A stretch of 7,084 nucleotides of DNA from Candidatus Omnitrophota bacterium. GTDB lineage: Bacteria; Omnitrophota; Gorgyraeia; Gygaellales; Profunditerraquicolaceae. Where the stretch lies: positions 1 through 7,084 of the forward strand of contig JAQUMS010000054.1 in the NCBI GenBank assembly GCA_028717985.1, written 5' to 3'. A model generated the notes under the pieces. The model was not told where the DNA came from. It worked only from the letters and a program-made list of their open reading frames with translations, and did not search any database. The translations under genes and the position numbers were made by a program. This document shows positions 1-5,725 of this stretch, in pieces. Position 1 is the first letter of the stretch; every line of letters begins with the position of its first letter.

Positions 1-315
1 AAAAGAAGTATTTACAACGGGATATAAGCCTTCATGTGTTCCTTTTATGTGCGAAAGGACTGCAATGTTTTTTAGAAAAAAAACCGGATATAGAAAATTA
101 ACAAGCGTGAATATAAACGCCAGCGCGCACAATACCTGCAGAATCCTGATGCCTGACCAAAACGTGAAAAAAACAGTGATCCGGGTAATCGCGCCACGGA
201 AAACATCGTTGCCGTATGATAATGCTACTGCCGCGGATTCCTGTTTTTTTTCTTCACGGGGTTTTTGAATCTTTTTTCCCCGTATCAAACGAAGCAATTT
301 TTCTTCAGGCACCAT
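1..315 (-). CDS. Single-pass inner-membrane protein of the T2SS operon, 5' part only (possible GspC/GspB-position component)
   Basis: This reading frame is open from an ATG at 315-313 to the window edge: 105 codons with no stop. The start is well supported by an AGGAG 8 bases upstream and a gap of only 4 bases after the ATPase stop. Residues 1-55 are charged and polar, with a basic stretch beginning MVPEEKLLRLIRGKK, and should be cytoplasmic. Residues about 56-82 form one long hydrophobic segment containing VLCALAFIFTLVNFLYPVFF, which I read as a membrane anchor. The residues after it would be periplasmic. Its place directly after gspM and a GspA-like ATPase suggests a T2SS envelope component. 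GspC (anchor, then HR and PDZ domains) and GspB (partner of GspA) both have this type of N-terminus. No diagnostic domain is visible in the part present, so the family is not assigned. That it is a real gene is nearly certain; its function is inference from position. Confidence 0.85.
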   Translation of the reverse strand, partial: MVPEEKLLRLIRGKKIQKPREEKKQESAAVALSYGNDVFRGAITRITVFFTFWSGIRILQVLCALAFIFTLVNFLYPVFFLKNIAVLSHIKGTHEGLYPVVNTSF

Positions 316-319
316 ACTT

Positions 320-1129
320 TCATCTCCTGTTCATGATCTCTCGTATCATTTCAGCGTCGACCAGGCCTTTATCCCGGATAATCAACTGCTCTAAAGCATC
401 ATGGCAAATCATAGAGATCCGCCGCGGATAACCGGACGAATATGCGTATATCAAAGACAGGGCCTCATCGGAAAAAATCCGGCTATTTTTTTTAAGCCCC
501 GCCGACTCAAGCCGGAACGCAATCATTTCCCGTGTTTCATTCTCACACAAAGGCATGATCGTATATTGCATGGAAACACGGTCCATAAAATTATGGATTT
601 TTTCTATCTTCGGGCGTAATTCCAGCTGAGAAAAAATAACCAACTGAAGTAACTTGAACTCGTTTGTCTCATAGTTCAAAAGCATTCTGAGGACTTCCAG
701 ATTATCGGGAATAAATTTCTGCCCTTCATCAATAAGAAGCACTACTGTTTTCTGCTCCTCTACCCCTTGCCGGAATAAATAACGTTTTAAACAGGATTTA
801 TACGCGGCGGGAGACCGAGCTTCACACGGGACCCCGAATATATCCACAAGGCCCGCTAAAAACTCTTCTTCAGTTTTGAACCCGGGATCAAGCATTAAAT
901 GAAAAACAAAATCCTCATCTTCCACAAACGCCTGAGCGGTTAACCTGCACAAGGTTGTCTTGCCTATTCCTACTTCTCCCCAGATAATACTCAAGCCGCG
1001 CTTCAGCCTTATCGCGATTTCAAGCCTTTTTAACGCTGTTTCATGGCTTAATGAGTGGTAAAAAAAATCAGGATCCGGGCTTGTTGAAAACGGTTCCGCA
1101 CGTAAACCTAAAACATTAAAATAACTCAT
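320..1129 (-). CDS. ExeA/GspA-family AAA+ ATPase (secretion-associated, ATPase domain only)
   Basis: A 269-residue P-loop ATPase. The Walker A motif GEVGIGKTT is at residues 51-59, the Walker B motif VVLLIDE at 129-135, and a sensor-2-like SGYPRRI at 232-238. The N-terminus (YFNVLGLRAEPFSTSPDPDF, residues 3-22) is the typical ExeA-type opening of 'FGL..xPF..xPDP.F'. In Aeromonas, ExeA acts with ExeB to let the secretin assemble through the peptidoglycan, and the ExeA ATPase domain is followed by a membrane segment and a peptidoglycan-binding region. Here the protein stops right after the ATPase lid domain, with no membrane segment, so it should be cytoplasmic. It lies 21 bases after gspM, has only a poor ribosome binding site (GGGA about 11 bases before the ATG), and is followed 4 bases later by a membrane-anchored protein that could be its partner. 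The family call is strong; the exact role in this system is inferred. Confidence 0.9.
   Translation of the reverse strand: MSYFNVLGLRAEPFSTSPDPDFFYHSLSHETALKRLEIAIRLKRGLSIIWGEVGIGKTTLCRLTAQAFVEDEDFVFHLMLDPGFKTEEEFLAGLVDIFGVPCEARSPAAYKSCLKRYLFRQGVEEQKTVVLLIDEGQKFIPDNLEVLRMLLNYETNEFKLLQLVIFSQLELRPKIEKIHNFMDRVSMQYTIMPLCENETREMIAFRLESAGLKKNSRIFSDEALSLIYAYSSGYPRRISMICHDALEQLIIRDKGLVDAEMIREIMNRR
324..328 (-). promoter_or_regulatory. Ribosome binding site of the left-edge membrane protein gene
   Basis: AGGAG on the minus strand lies inside the last codons of the ATPase gene, 8 bases before the ATG at 315. It fixes the start of the edge-truncated gene. It also means this gene can be initiated independently, although it follows the previous stop by only 4 bases. 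Confidence 0.8.
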
Positions 1130-1150
1130 AAACTTTTTCCCGGGAACGCA

Positions 1151-1675
1151 TTATTCTTGAATAAGGGGGGAAACGGTCATCCCCCCTTCTAAATTTTCAG
1201 AATTTGCCTGAGCGGCAATCCTCAGGCGATGAACAGTGAACAGGGCGGCGGAATGCTCAAAAAAATACACGCATTTCAGATACGATTCCAACGGCCCTTC
1301 CGTTTTTAGTTCAATCATCAGATCTTTTGATTTAAAATTCTTTCCCTGCTGGAGACGAAGATCAACAACCTTCAACCCCGCTTCACGCACTACCGATTCG
1401 AGCTCCAAAAGGACTTTCACGGAATAGGTAGGATTCGATTCTTCACGCGGAGAAAAATAGTAAACAGCTTTAAAATTTTCTTCAATATTTTTTTTGTTTT
1501 TAATCAACCACTCGTACTGTGCCGCCCGCGATCTACTCGAAGCGATCGCCCGGTCGAAATCACGGTTCTTTTGAATGGCAGGCATTACTAATACCCTGAT
1601 AAACACCGCTCCCGCGATCGCTATCCCCGTTGCCAACGCAAGCGCATATTCTCTTTTGGATAATATCCTGCTCAT
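1151..1675 (-). CDS. gspM: T2SS inner-membrane platform protein GspM-like
   Basis: A 174-residue protein with one membrane segment at about residues 12-31 after a short basic cytoplasmic end (MSRILSKREY). A charged helical stretch at about 35-70 looks like a coiled coil. The C-terminal region at about 82-155 alternates strands and helices, as in the ferredoxin-like fold of GspM and PilO. Sequence conservation in GspM is low, so the call rests on topology, size (close to the usual 160-180) and position directly after gspL. GspM binds GspL and supports the platform. I start it at the ATG at 1675, which has AAGGA 6 bases upstream and lies one base after the gspL stop. An upstream ATG at 1738 in the same frame would bury the start inside gspL and add a basic tail. 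PilO is the alternative name for the same fold in type IV pili. Confidence 0.82.
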   Translation of the reverse strand: MSRILSKREYALALATGIAIAGAVFIRVLVMPAIQKNRDFDRAIASSRSRAAQYEWLIKNKKNIEENFKAVYYFSPREESNPTYSVKVLLELESVVREAGLKVVDLRLQQGKNFKSKDLMIELKTEGPLESYLKCVYFFEHSAALFTVHRLRIAAQANSENLEGGMTVSPLIQE

Positions 1676-1676
1676 T

Positions 1677-3089
1677 CTATTTCCTTTTTCGCGATGATAT
1701 TTCAAACAAAACTGTCTCCGCATTTTTTGCGGAAGCATGATTCATCGAGATATGGTTATTTTTAAACCGCGGTAATTTTTCAAGCGAATTCACAAAATTT
1801 AAAACCGATTCCAAACGGGAAGATTCACCCCGCATAAACACCTCCCCGTTTTCATAGGTTAATTCGGTCAGTTTTATGTCTTCCGGGACAGCCGAGGTTA
1901 TAGCCGTAAGAACGGAAAGAACTGACGCGGAATCCACTCTCCGTTTGGAAAGAAGGGCAAGCCTTTTTTCTTTTTGTTCAAGAGGTATCGCTTCTTTTTC
2001 AAGCTGTTTAATTCGATCCTTAAGTTTATTCAAATACAGCTTTTTATTTTCAAAATGCCGCGTGATGCCCGCAAACAGGATAAGGAACACTAAACACAGA
2101 AGGCTTCCTGCCTTCATTAACTCCTTGAGGTGTTTTTCTTTTAAACTCTTTTGTTTTAAATCGGCGGGCAGCACATAGGCGGATTCAGGAAAGGCAGTTA
2201 TCCCTGCCCCCAGAATATGTATCCATGAACCTGCAGAACGAGAAATTTTTTCCATTACTTCCGGTGACGCCGCGATCACATCGGAATATCCGGCATACAT
2301 AATTTCACATCCGGGAATAGCGTTTTCGGAAAATTTTCCCGCGTTAGTGCCGGCATTAAAAACCACCAGTTTCTGAGGAGCTTGTGGAGATATCTCTTTA
2401 CGGTATAATTCAATTGATTTTCTTATCTCTTCCAGTGTCTGCCCCAAAACATCCTGTTTGTGCGCAATATTCCATGTCCGGCTAAAAACCATTGTTTCCC
2501 GGGTCCCGATCACCAATTCTTCATGGCGCACGCCCCGTTCCAAAAACATAACCGCTCCCCCTCCCGCAGACATCCCGGCACGGGTGTAGAACGAAAGGAA
2601 TCCAAACGAACTTACGATTATTTTAAAACGACTGATGCCGGCTGAATGAAGGACGTTGATCAAACGGTTGATTGAATCGCGGTGAATCACTATACAATTA
2701 ATATCGGAATAACCATCCCGATCCTGCCGTATAAGTTGATACGCGGTGATTAAATCGGCATTAGGATACGGGAGATATGTGGAAGCCTGAAGCTGAAGAA
2801 TATTTTCTATTTCACGGGACGACAAAGATGGAATTCTTGAATAACGGATCGTTACACTGTCACGGGGTAGAGATACAATAACTTCCTCCCTCTCATACCC
2901 GAATTCCCTAAAAACACGGGAAATCTCTCCGGCATTCTCGGATCCGGAGGCATCCCGCCGGCCGGTATCATATTCACGGATATCATCGACAACGATACGG
3001 CCTGTCTTTTTCTCCGGATACACCTTCGCGATACGGAAAAACGCATCATCGTGTTCAAAGACAAAAACTAAATTTTTCTTATTCTTCAT
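1677..3089 (-). CDS. gspL: T2SS assembly platform protein GspL (PilM-like cytoplasmic domain fused to PilN-like periplasmic domain)
   Basis: A 470-residue bitopic protein. Residues about 6-305 have the actin-like (PilM/FtsA) fold of the GspL cytoplasmic domain, including VSLPRDSVTIRYSRIPSLS at 72-90 and an E-rich helix reading IENILQLQ at 94-101. The family member binds the GspE N-terminus through this domain. A membrane segment follows at about 326-343 (LMKAGSLLCLVFLILFAG region). A charged coiled coil spans about 344-383. A PilN-like ferredoxin-fold domain spans about 386-465, with VPEDIKLTEL at 401-410. This is the standard GspL order. I place the start at the ATG at 3089, where the actin-fold strand begins 6 residues later. 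It overlaps the end of gspK by 11 bases. No good Shine-Dalgarno sequence is visible, so translation is probably coupled to gspK. The frame is open upstream, but that extension has no domain support. Confidence 0.9.
   Translation of the reverse strand: MKNKKNLVFVFEHDDAFFRIAKVYPEKKTGRIVVDDIREYDTGRRDASGSENAGEISRVFREFGYEREEVIVSLPRDSVTIRYSRIPSLSSREIENILQLQASTYLPYPNADLITAYQLIRQDRDGYSDINCIVIHRDSINRLINVLHSAGISRFKIIVSSFGFLSFYTRAGMSAGGGAVMFLERGVRHEELVIGTRETMVFSRTWNIAHKQDVLGQTLEEIRKSIELYRKEISPQAPQKLVVFNAGTNAGKFSENAIPGCEIMYAGYSDVIAASPEVMEKISRSAGSWIHILGAGITAFPESAYVLPADLKQKSLKEKHLKELMKAGSLLCLVFLILFAGITRHFENKKLYLNKLKDRIKQLEKEAIPLEQKEKRLALLSKRRVDSASVLSVLTAITSAVPEDIKLTELTYENGEVFMRGESSRLESVLNFVNSLEKLPRFKNNHISMNHASAKNAETVLFEISSRKRK
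1682..1686 (-). promoter_or_regulatory. Ribosome binding site of gspM
   Basis: AAGGA on the minus strand, 6 bases before the ATG at 1675 and inside the final codons of gspL. It decides between the ATG at 1675 and the in-frame ATG further upstream at 1738. Confidence 0.7.
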
Positions 3090-4107
3090 GCCAGTATAAA
3101 AACTTTTTATTTTTCCTGTCATACACGCCCTTAATATCATGGGATACATCCGCGGTCTTTCCCGATGAAATTATGGTAAAAACATCGGACACAATCAAAC
3201 GTTTATCATTCAGAAGGCGGGAGAGAATGTTCTTTTGCCCGCTGGTCAATTCCGGGCCCTGCTGAGTTAAAGTCTTTTCAATTTCCGTAAATTCATTCCG
3301 AGCGAAAATCCCACCCGCCTCCCGCATAACTGATATCCTTCCCACAAGGGAATCGGCATCTGAAACGGTAGCCAGGTCGCCGCCTTCCGTATTCACGCAT
3401 GCCCTAAAAATAATCCTGAGATTTTTTTCTGACGCGGTATTAAGATTACACGCGCCTTCGGTAAAAACAGTAATTGAATCTTTGATCTTATTATAAAGCT
3501 CCCAGGATTTTTGGGAATAATTATTTTCTCCTTTTTCTTTAAAGAAATATTCAAAAACAATACGCAATTCCTCAGGGACTGAAAAAGCTTCTTTTTTGGC
3601 TTCGGGAATCCTGCTGTTCGAAGACGACCACTCAAACATTGTCTCGGCCAATGTGTCCGAATCATCCACTCCTGCTTCCTTTAAAAGCAATTTTACTGTT
3701 TCTTTACAAAAACGCCCATCTCCGGTCACTGATATCTTTCGTTCTTCGTCTTCCAGGCCGTATTCAGAAGATACGCCTCCTTCCGGACGGATAGAAAACC
3801 GGGCCCCGGGCATCAGCTCTTTTACAAATGTTTTTTCTTTATCCGCTCCGCGCTGTCTGTTAATCCCGCAGAAAGCACGGGTATCAAAACCCCGGGTTTC
3901 TTCATCCAAAGAATCCTCATCAAGAAGACAAACACTCCAATTGATTCCTGATTCGGCTGAACAGACTGCCTGCAAACGGTCTCTTTGGCCCGCCGCTATT
4001 TTTAAATGTACGGCGGTACGATGCGCCAGGCTTATGGCAAAAACCGCCATAAGTGACACCACCCATAAACTTACGACCAGCACGGAACCGCGTTTGGCAC
4101 GACTCAT
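3079..4107 (-). CDS. gspK: T2SS minor pseudopilin GspK
   Basis: A 342-residue protein, much longer than the other pseudopilins, as GspK always is. It starts MSRAKRG^SVLVV and continues into a hydrophobic helix to about residue 28. The likely prepilin peptidase cut is after G7, and mature position 5 is Val rather than the usual Glu, which is a known GspK trait. The large inserted domain includes YGLEDEERKISV (116-127), corresponding to the family's DEEG-type motif. Residues 212-226 (ITVFTEGACNLNTAS) match the conserved NxNTA helix-hairpin region. GspK caps the pseudopilus tip together with GspI and GspJ. I chose the ATG at 4107 because AGGCGG lies 7 bases upstream and the gene then begins 4 bases after the gspJ stop. 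An in-frame GTG at 4125 would add six residues (GGNS-type) with no better binding site. It has six periplasmic cysteines. Confidence 0.93.
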   Translation of the reverse strand: MSRAKRGSVLVVSLWVVSLMAVFAISLAHRTAVHLKIAAGQRDRLQAVCSAESGINWSVCLLDEDSLDEETRGFDTRAFCGINRQRGADKEKTFVKELMPGARFSIRPEGGVSSEYGLEDEERKISVTGDGRFCKETVKLLLKEAGVDDSDTLAETMFEWSSSNSRIPEAKKEAFSVPEELRIVFEYFFKEKGENNYSQKSWELYNKIKDSITVFTEGACNLNTASEKNLRIIFRACVNTEGGDLATVSDADSLVGRISVMREAGGIFARNEFTEIEKTLTQQGPELTSGQKNILSRLLNDKRLIVSDVFTIISSGKTADVSHDIKGVYDRKNKKFLYWHEE

Positions 4108-4111
4108 ACTA

Positions 4112-4741
4112 TTACCGCCTATCACTCATACTCGGTATTATCTTTTCAAAATACAATCTTTGATCAAGACGGCCTCCTCCTCCGGTCAAATTCTTTTCCA
4201 CGGAAACCTTAACGGCAACCGGAACTGAATTCGTTACACCTCCTGCGGCAACCAGATCGCCGGGCGGCCATTGTTCTTCCCACAATAACGAATCACCCGA
4301 GACATCCTTTTGATAACGCGCATAATGGAATGTCACAGCCTCGGCTTTCGCGGAAACTTTTCGGTTCATATCGGGAGACACCGCTGTTCCTATTTCTAAA
4401 TTTTTTAATACCGTTCTTGTGGTAATCCCGCCGTCAAACACATAGCTGATTTTACAAACGTCATACAGAGCGCTTCCGGAATTCAAAACCGAAAAAAATT
4501 CCATTGTCTGAGAATTCCCTTTAAATCCGGAGTCTTCCGCCGTATAAATAAAACAATTCTTTAAATCAACCTCTATCCTGCGCATAAAAAAATCGGTTGA
4601 CCGGTAGGCTTCCGATAAAACATCAACCGTTTCAAATGTCCTTAGAGCGGTATGAAAAAGCGAAAATATCCCCGTTAAAACCGTTACCGTAATCAAAGAA
4701 GCGATCAAAAGCTCTACTAATGTAAAACCCTTAGTTTTCAT
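4112..4741 (-). CDS. gspJ: T2SS minor pseudopilin GspJ
   Basis: A 209-residue type IV pilin-like protein. The prepilin leader is MKTKG^FTLVELL: cleavage is expected after G5, and Glu is at mature position 5, followed by a hydrophobic helix to about residue 28. The next region, FFMRRIEVDLKNC (51-63), matches the RxxxDL helix seen after the stalk in GspJ. The C-terminal part (VPVAVKVSVE) fits the final strand of the family. The length agrees with GspJ at about 200. GspJ joins GspI and GspK in the tip complex. I start it at the ATG at 4741 because it gives a short standard leader. The frame is open to 4813, but that would put 24 extra residues before the leader. The start overlaps the end of gspI by 11 bases in an A-rich stretch without a Shine-Dalgarno sequence, which suggests coupling to gspI. 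Confidence 0.88.
   Translation of the reverse strand: MKTKGFTLVELLIASLITVTVLTGIFSLFHTALRTFETVDVLSEAYRSTDFFMRRIEVDLKNCFIYTAEDSGFKGNSQTMEFFSVLNSGSALYDVCKISYVFDGGITTRTVLKNLEIGTAVSPDMNRKVSAKAEAVTFHYARYQKDVSGDSLLWEEQWPPGDLVAAGGVTNSVPVAVKVSVEKNLTGGGGRLDQRLYFEKIIPSMSDRR
4115..4120 (-). promoter_or_regulatory. Ribosome binding site of gspK
   Basis: AGGCGG on the minus strand, one base off the AGGAGG consensus, 7 bases before the ATG at 4107. It favours this ATG over the GTG at 4125, which lies upstream of the AGGCGG and so could not use it. Confidence 0.6.
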
Positions 4742-5138
4742 TTTTTTTGAATACAAGATATTTTCTGAACATAAGATCACGGGGCGGTTTTCCCTGCCGG
4801 TCCGCCCATTCACAGGTAAATGTCATCATGACCAATCCTGTTTCACTATCGCGCTGTGCGGTTGATTTCCAGGAATATACTATTCCGTTACAGGTTTCTC
4901 TGCCTTCCCGCTGTAAATCACTTTCTCCCGTTCTCTCCGCCTCTCTGCTGAATTCCCACATTTTATTTTCAGACACCAAAACGGCATCGGACGTACTCCG
5001 GTAAATTTTTAAGGCGTTAAGACAGGACAAGAATGACTGAAGGATCAAAACAACTGCGGTAGAAAAAACGGCGAGGGCAACAACCGCTTCGGCAAGAGAA
5101 AACCCGTTACAAGACTTACCGGAACGAAAAAAAATCAT
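4731..5138 (-). CDS. gspI: T2SS minor pseudopilin GspI
   Basis: A 135-residue pilin-like protein. The leader is 12 residues, ending SCNG^FSLAEAVVALAVF, with Glu at mature position 5 and a hydrophobic helix to about residue 38. The stretch EAVVALAVF is typical of GspI, which usually reads 'LLEVLVALAIF'. The small globular domain (about residues 45-131) fits the GspI size of 120-140. GspI nucleates the I-J-K tip complex that primes pseudopilus assembly. Its ATG overlaps the gspG stop as ATGA with no Shine-Dalgarno sequence, so it is probably translated by coupling to gspG. The alternative would be GspH, which occupies the slot after gspG in many operons. Length and helix sequence favour GspI, and GspJ and GspK follow in the expected order. 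Confidence 0.82.
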   Translation of the reverse strand: MIFFRSGKSCNGFSLAEAVVALAVFSTAVVLILQSFLSCLNALKIYRSTSDAVLVSENKMWEFSREAERTGESDLQREGRETCNGIVYSWKSTAQRDSETGLVMMTFTCEWADRQGKPPRDLMFRKYLVFKKNEN

Positions 5139-5524
5139 TGATTACAAATATTATCATCCGGATTATTGGCATCAGGCCCCTCGGAACATAATGAATAATC
5201 ACGACCATCAGCACCGGAGGGTTCATAAATATAGGGCCTGCCCCAGGGGTCTTTGGGTTGTTTTTTCAAATACGGGCCTTTCCATCTGTCGCCCAAACCG
5301 GGATTCGTTTTTAATTCGTCCAGAGACGCCGGATACCGTCCGGTATCCAGTTCAAAAAGGTCAAGGACAGTTGGAATATTGGCATTTACATCAGCCCGGG
5401 CAGCAGCAATACGAGCCTGTTCAGACCTGCCTACCAGGCGCGGCATGACCATTGCCGCCAAAACACCAATAATAATGACCACCAACATCAATTCTATTAA
5501 CGTAAACCCTCTTATATTTTTCAT
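5135..5524 (-). CDS. gspG: T2SS major pseudopilin GspG
   Basis: A 129-residue protein with the prepilin leader MKNIRG^FTLIELMLVVIII, Glu at mature position 5 and a hydrophobic helix to about residue 28. The globular domain has the GspG hallmarks GPYLKK at 83-88 and DPWGRPYIY at 92-100. An acidic C-terminal loop, GPDANNPDDN (116-125), corresponds to the calcium-binding loop that stabilises GspG. Two cysteines, C113 and C127, flank that loop. GspG is the main subunit of the pseudopilus and is processed by the prepilin peptidase GspO, which is not in this window. The ATG at 5524 has AAGGG 6 bases upstream. Unlike the other genes in the cluster it is separated from its upstream neighbour by a 201-base gap with palindromes, which fits a need for higher expression than gspF. 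Confidence 0.96.
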   Translation of the reverse strand: MKNIRGFTLIELMLVVIIIGVLAAMVMPRLVGRSEQARIAAARADVNANIPTVLDLFELDTGRYPASLDELKTNPGLGDRWKGPYLKKQPKDPWGRPYIYEPSGADGRDYSLCSEGPDANNPDDNICNQ

Positions 5525-5530
5525 ACCGTA

Positions 5531-5535
5531 CCCTT
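5531..5535 (-). promoter_or_regulatory. Ribosome binding site of gspG
   Basis: AAGGG on the minus strand, 6 bases before the gspG ATG at 5524. It lies just outside the nearer palindrome (5541-5589), so folding of that palindrome would leave it single-stranded. Confidence 0.6.
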
Positions 5536-5540
5536 AATGA

Positions 5541-5589
5541 GCACGTGACTTATGGAACGAACAAAGTGAGTGAACATAAGTCACTGTGC
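5541..5589. repeat. Imperfect palindrome 1 in the gspF-gspG gap
   Basis: The arms are GCACGTGACTTATG (5541-5554) and CATAAGTCACTGTGC (5575-5589). They pair over 14 bases with a single bulged T at 5585, around a 20-base loop. In the message it would be a long stem-loop ending about 16 bases before the gspG start. No U-run follows, so it is not a typical intrinsic terminator. It may be an mRNA-stabilising or processing structure, or one unit of a dispersed palindromic repeat. Confidence 0.75.
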
Positions 5590-5590
5590 G

Positions 5591-5659
5591 AATTAACTCC
5601 GACAGCTACAAGCAAATTTCGTTAGAAATTTACGCAGTGCTTTGCTGTTGGAGTAAATT
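5591..5659. repeat. Imperfect palindrome 2 with nested hairpin in the gspF-gspG gap
   Basis: The outer arms AATTAACTCCGACAGC (5591-5606) and GCTGTTGGAGTAAATT (5644-5659) pair at 14 of 16 positions. Nested inside is a perfect hairpin: AAATTTC (5614-5620), loop GTTA, GAAATTT (5625-5631). Palindrome 1 follows after one base. Neither palindrome codes for a convincing protein. Together they look like a compact structured element of about 120 bases. Confidence 0.72.
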
Positions 5660-5684
5660 ATCCTTTAATAAAAACATCTCCCAA
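5657..5684 (-). promoter_or_regulatory. Weak candidate sigma70-type promoter for gspG
   Basis: On the minus strand, TTGGGA (5684-5679, 4 of 6 to TTGACA) is followed after 16 bases by GATAAT (5662-5657, 5 of 6 to TATAAT). A start near 5650 would give a leader of about 125 bases that carries the nested hairpin and palindrome 1, but only part of the outer stem of palindrome 2. Matches of this quality occur by chance in A+T-rich gaps, so this is a suggestion only. Confidence 0.3.
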
Positions 5685-5725
5685 CCTGTGTAAACATACA
5701 TCACTGCCGGAGCAACTTTCGAACA

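Noticed and set aside
1876..2178. A 100-codon plus-strand frame, and similar short plus-strand frames throughout
   Set aside because: They are mirror frames of conserved minus-strand genes, rich in Ser, Arg and Cys, with no recognisable family.
3596..4228. A 210-codon open frame on the plus strand
   Set aside because: It lies antisense to gspK and the end of gspJ, both of which are clearly recognisable. The translation has no domain-like pattern and no signs of a start site.
5521..5577. An 18-codon minus-strand frame (MFTHFVRSIS...) whose stop overlaps the gspG start as ATGA
   Set aside because: It lies within palindrome 1, has no Shine-Dalgarno sequence, and its sequence is dictated by the repeat. 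The overlap is probably chance, although a leader peptide cannot be excluded.
5541..5659. Intrinsic terminator between gspF and gspG
   Set aside because: The stems are not GC-rich and no run of U follows them on the coding strand. The downstream genes belong to the same pathway.
5532..5669. Target-site duplication CCTTAAT / CCTTTAAT around the palindromes
   Set aside because: The two copies differ by one base in length and are A+T-rich, so they could match by chance. I keep this only as a hint in the gap finding.
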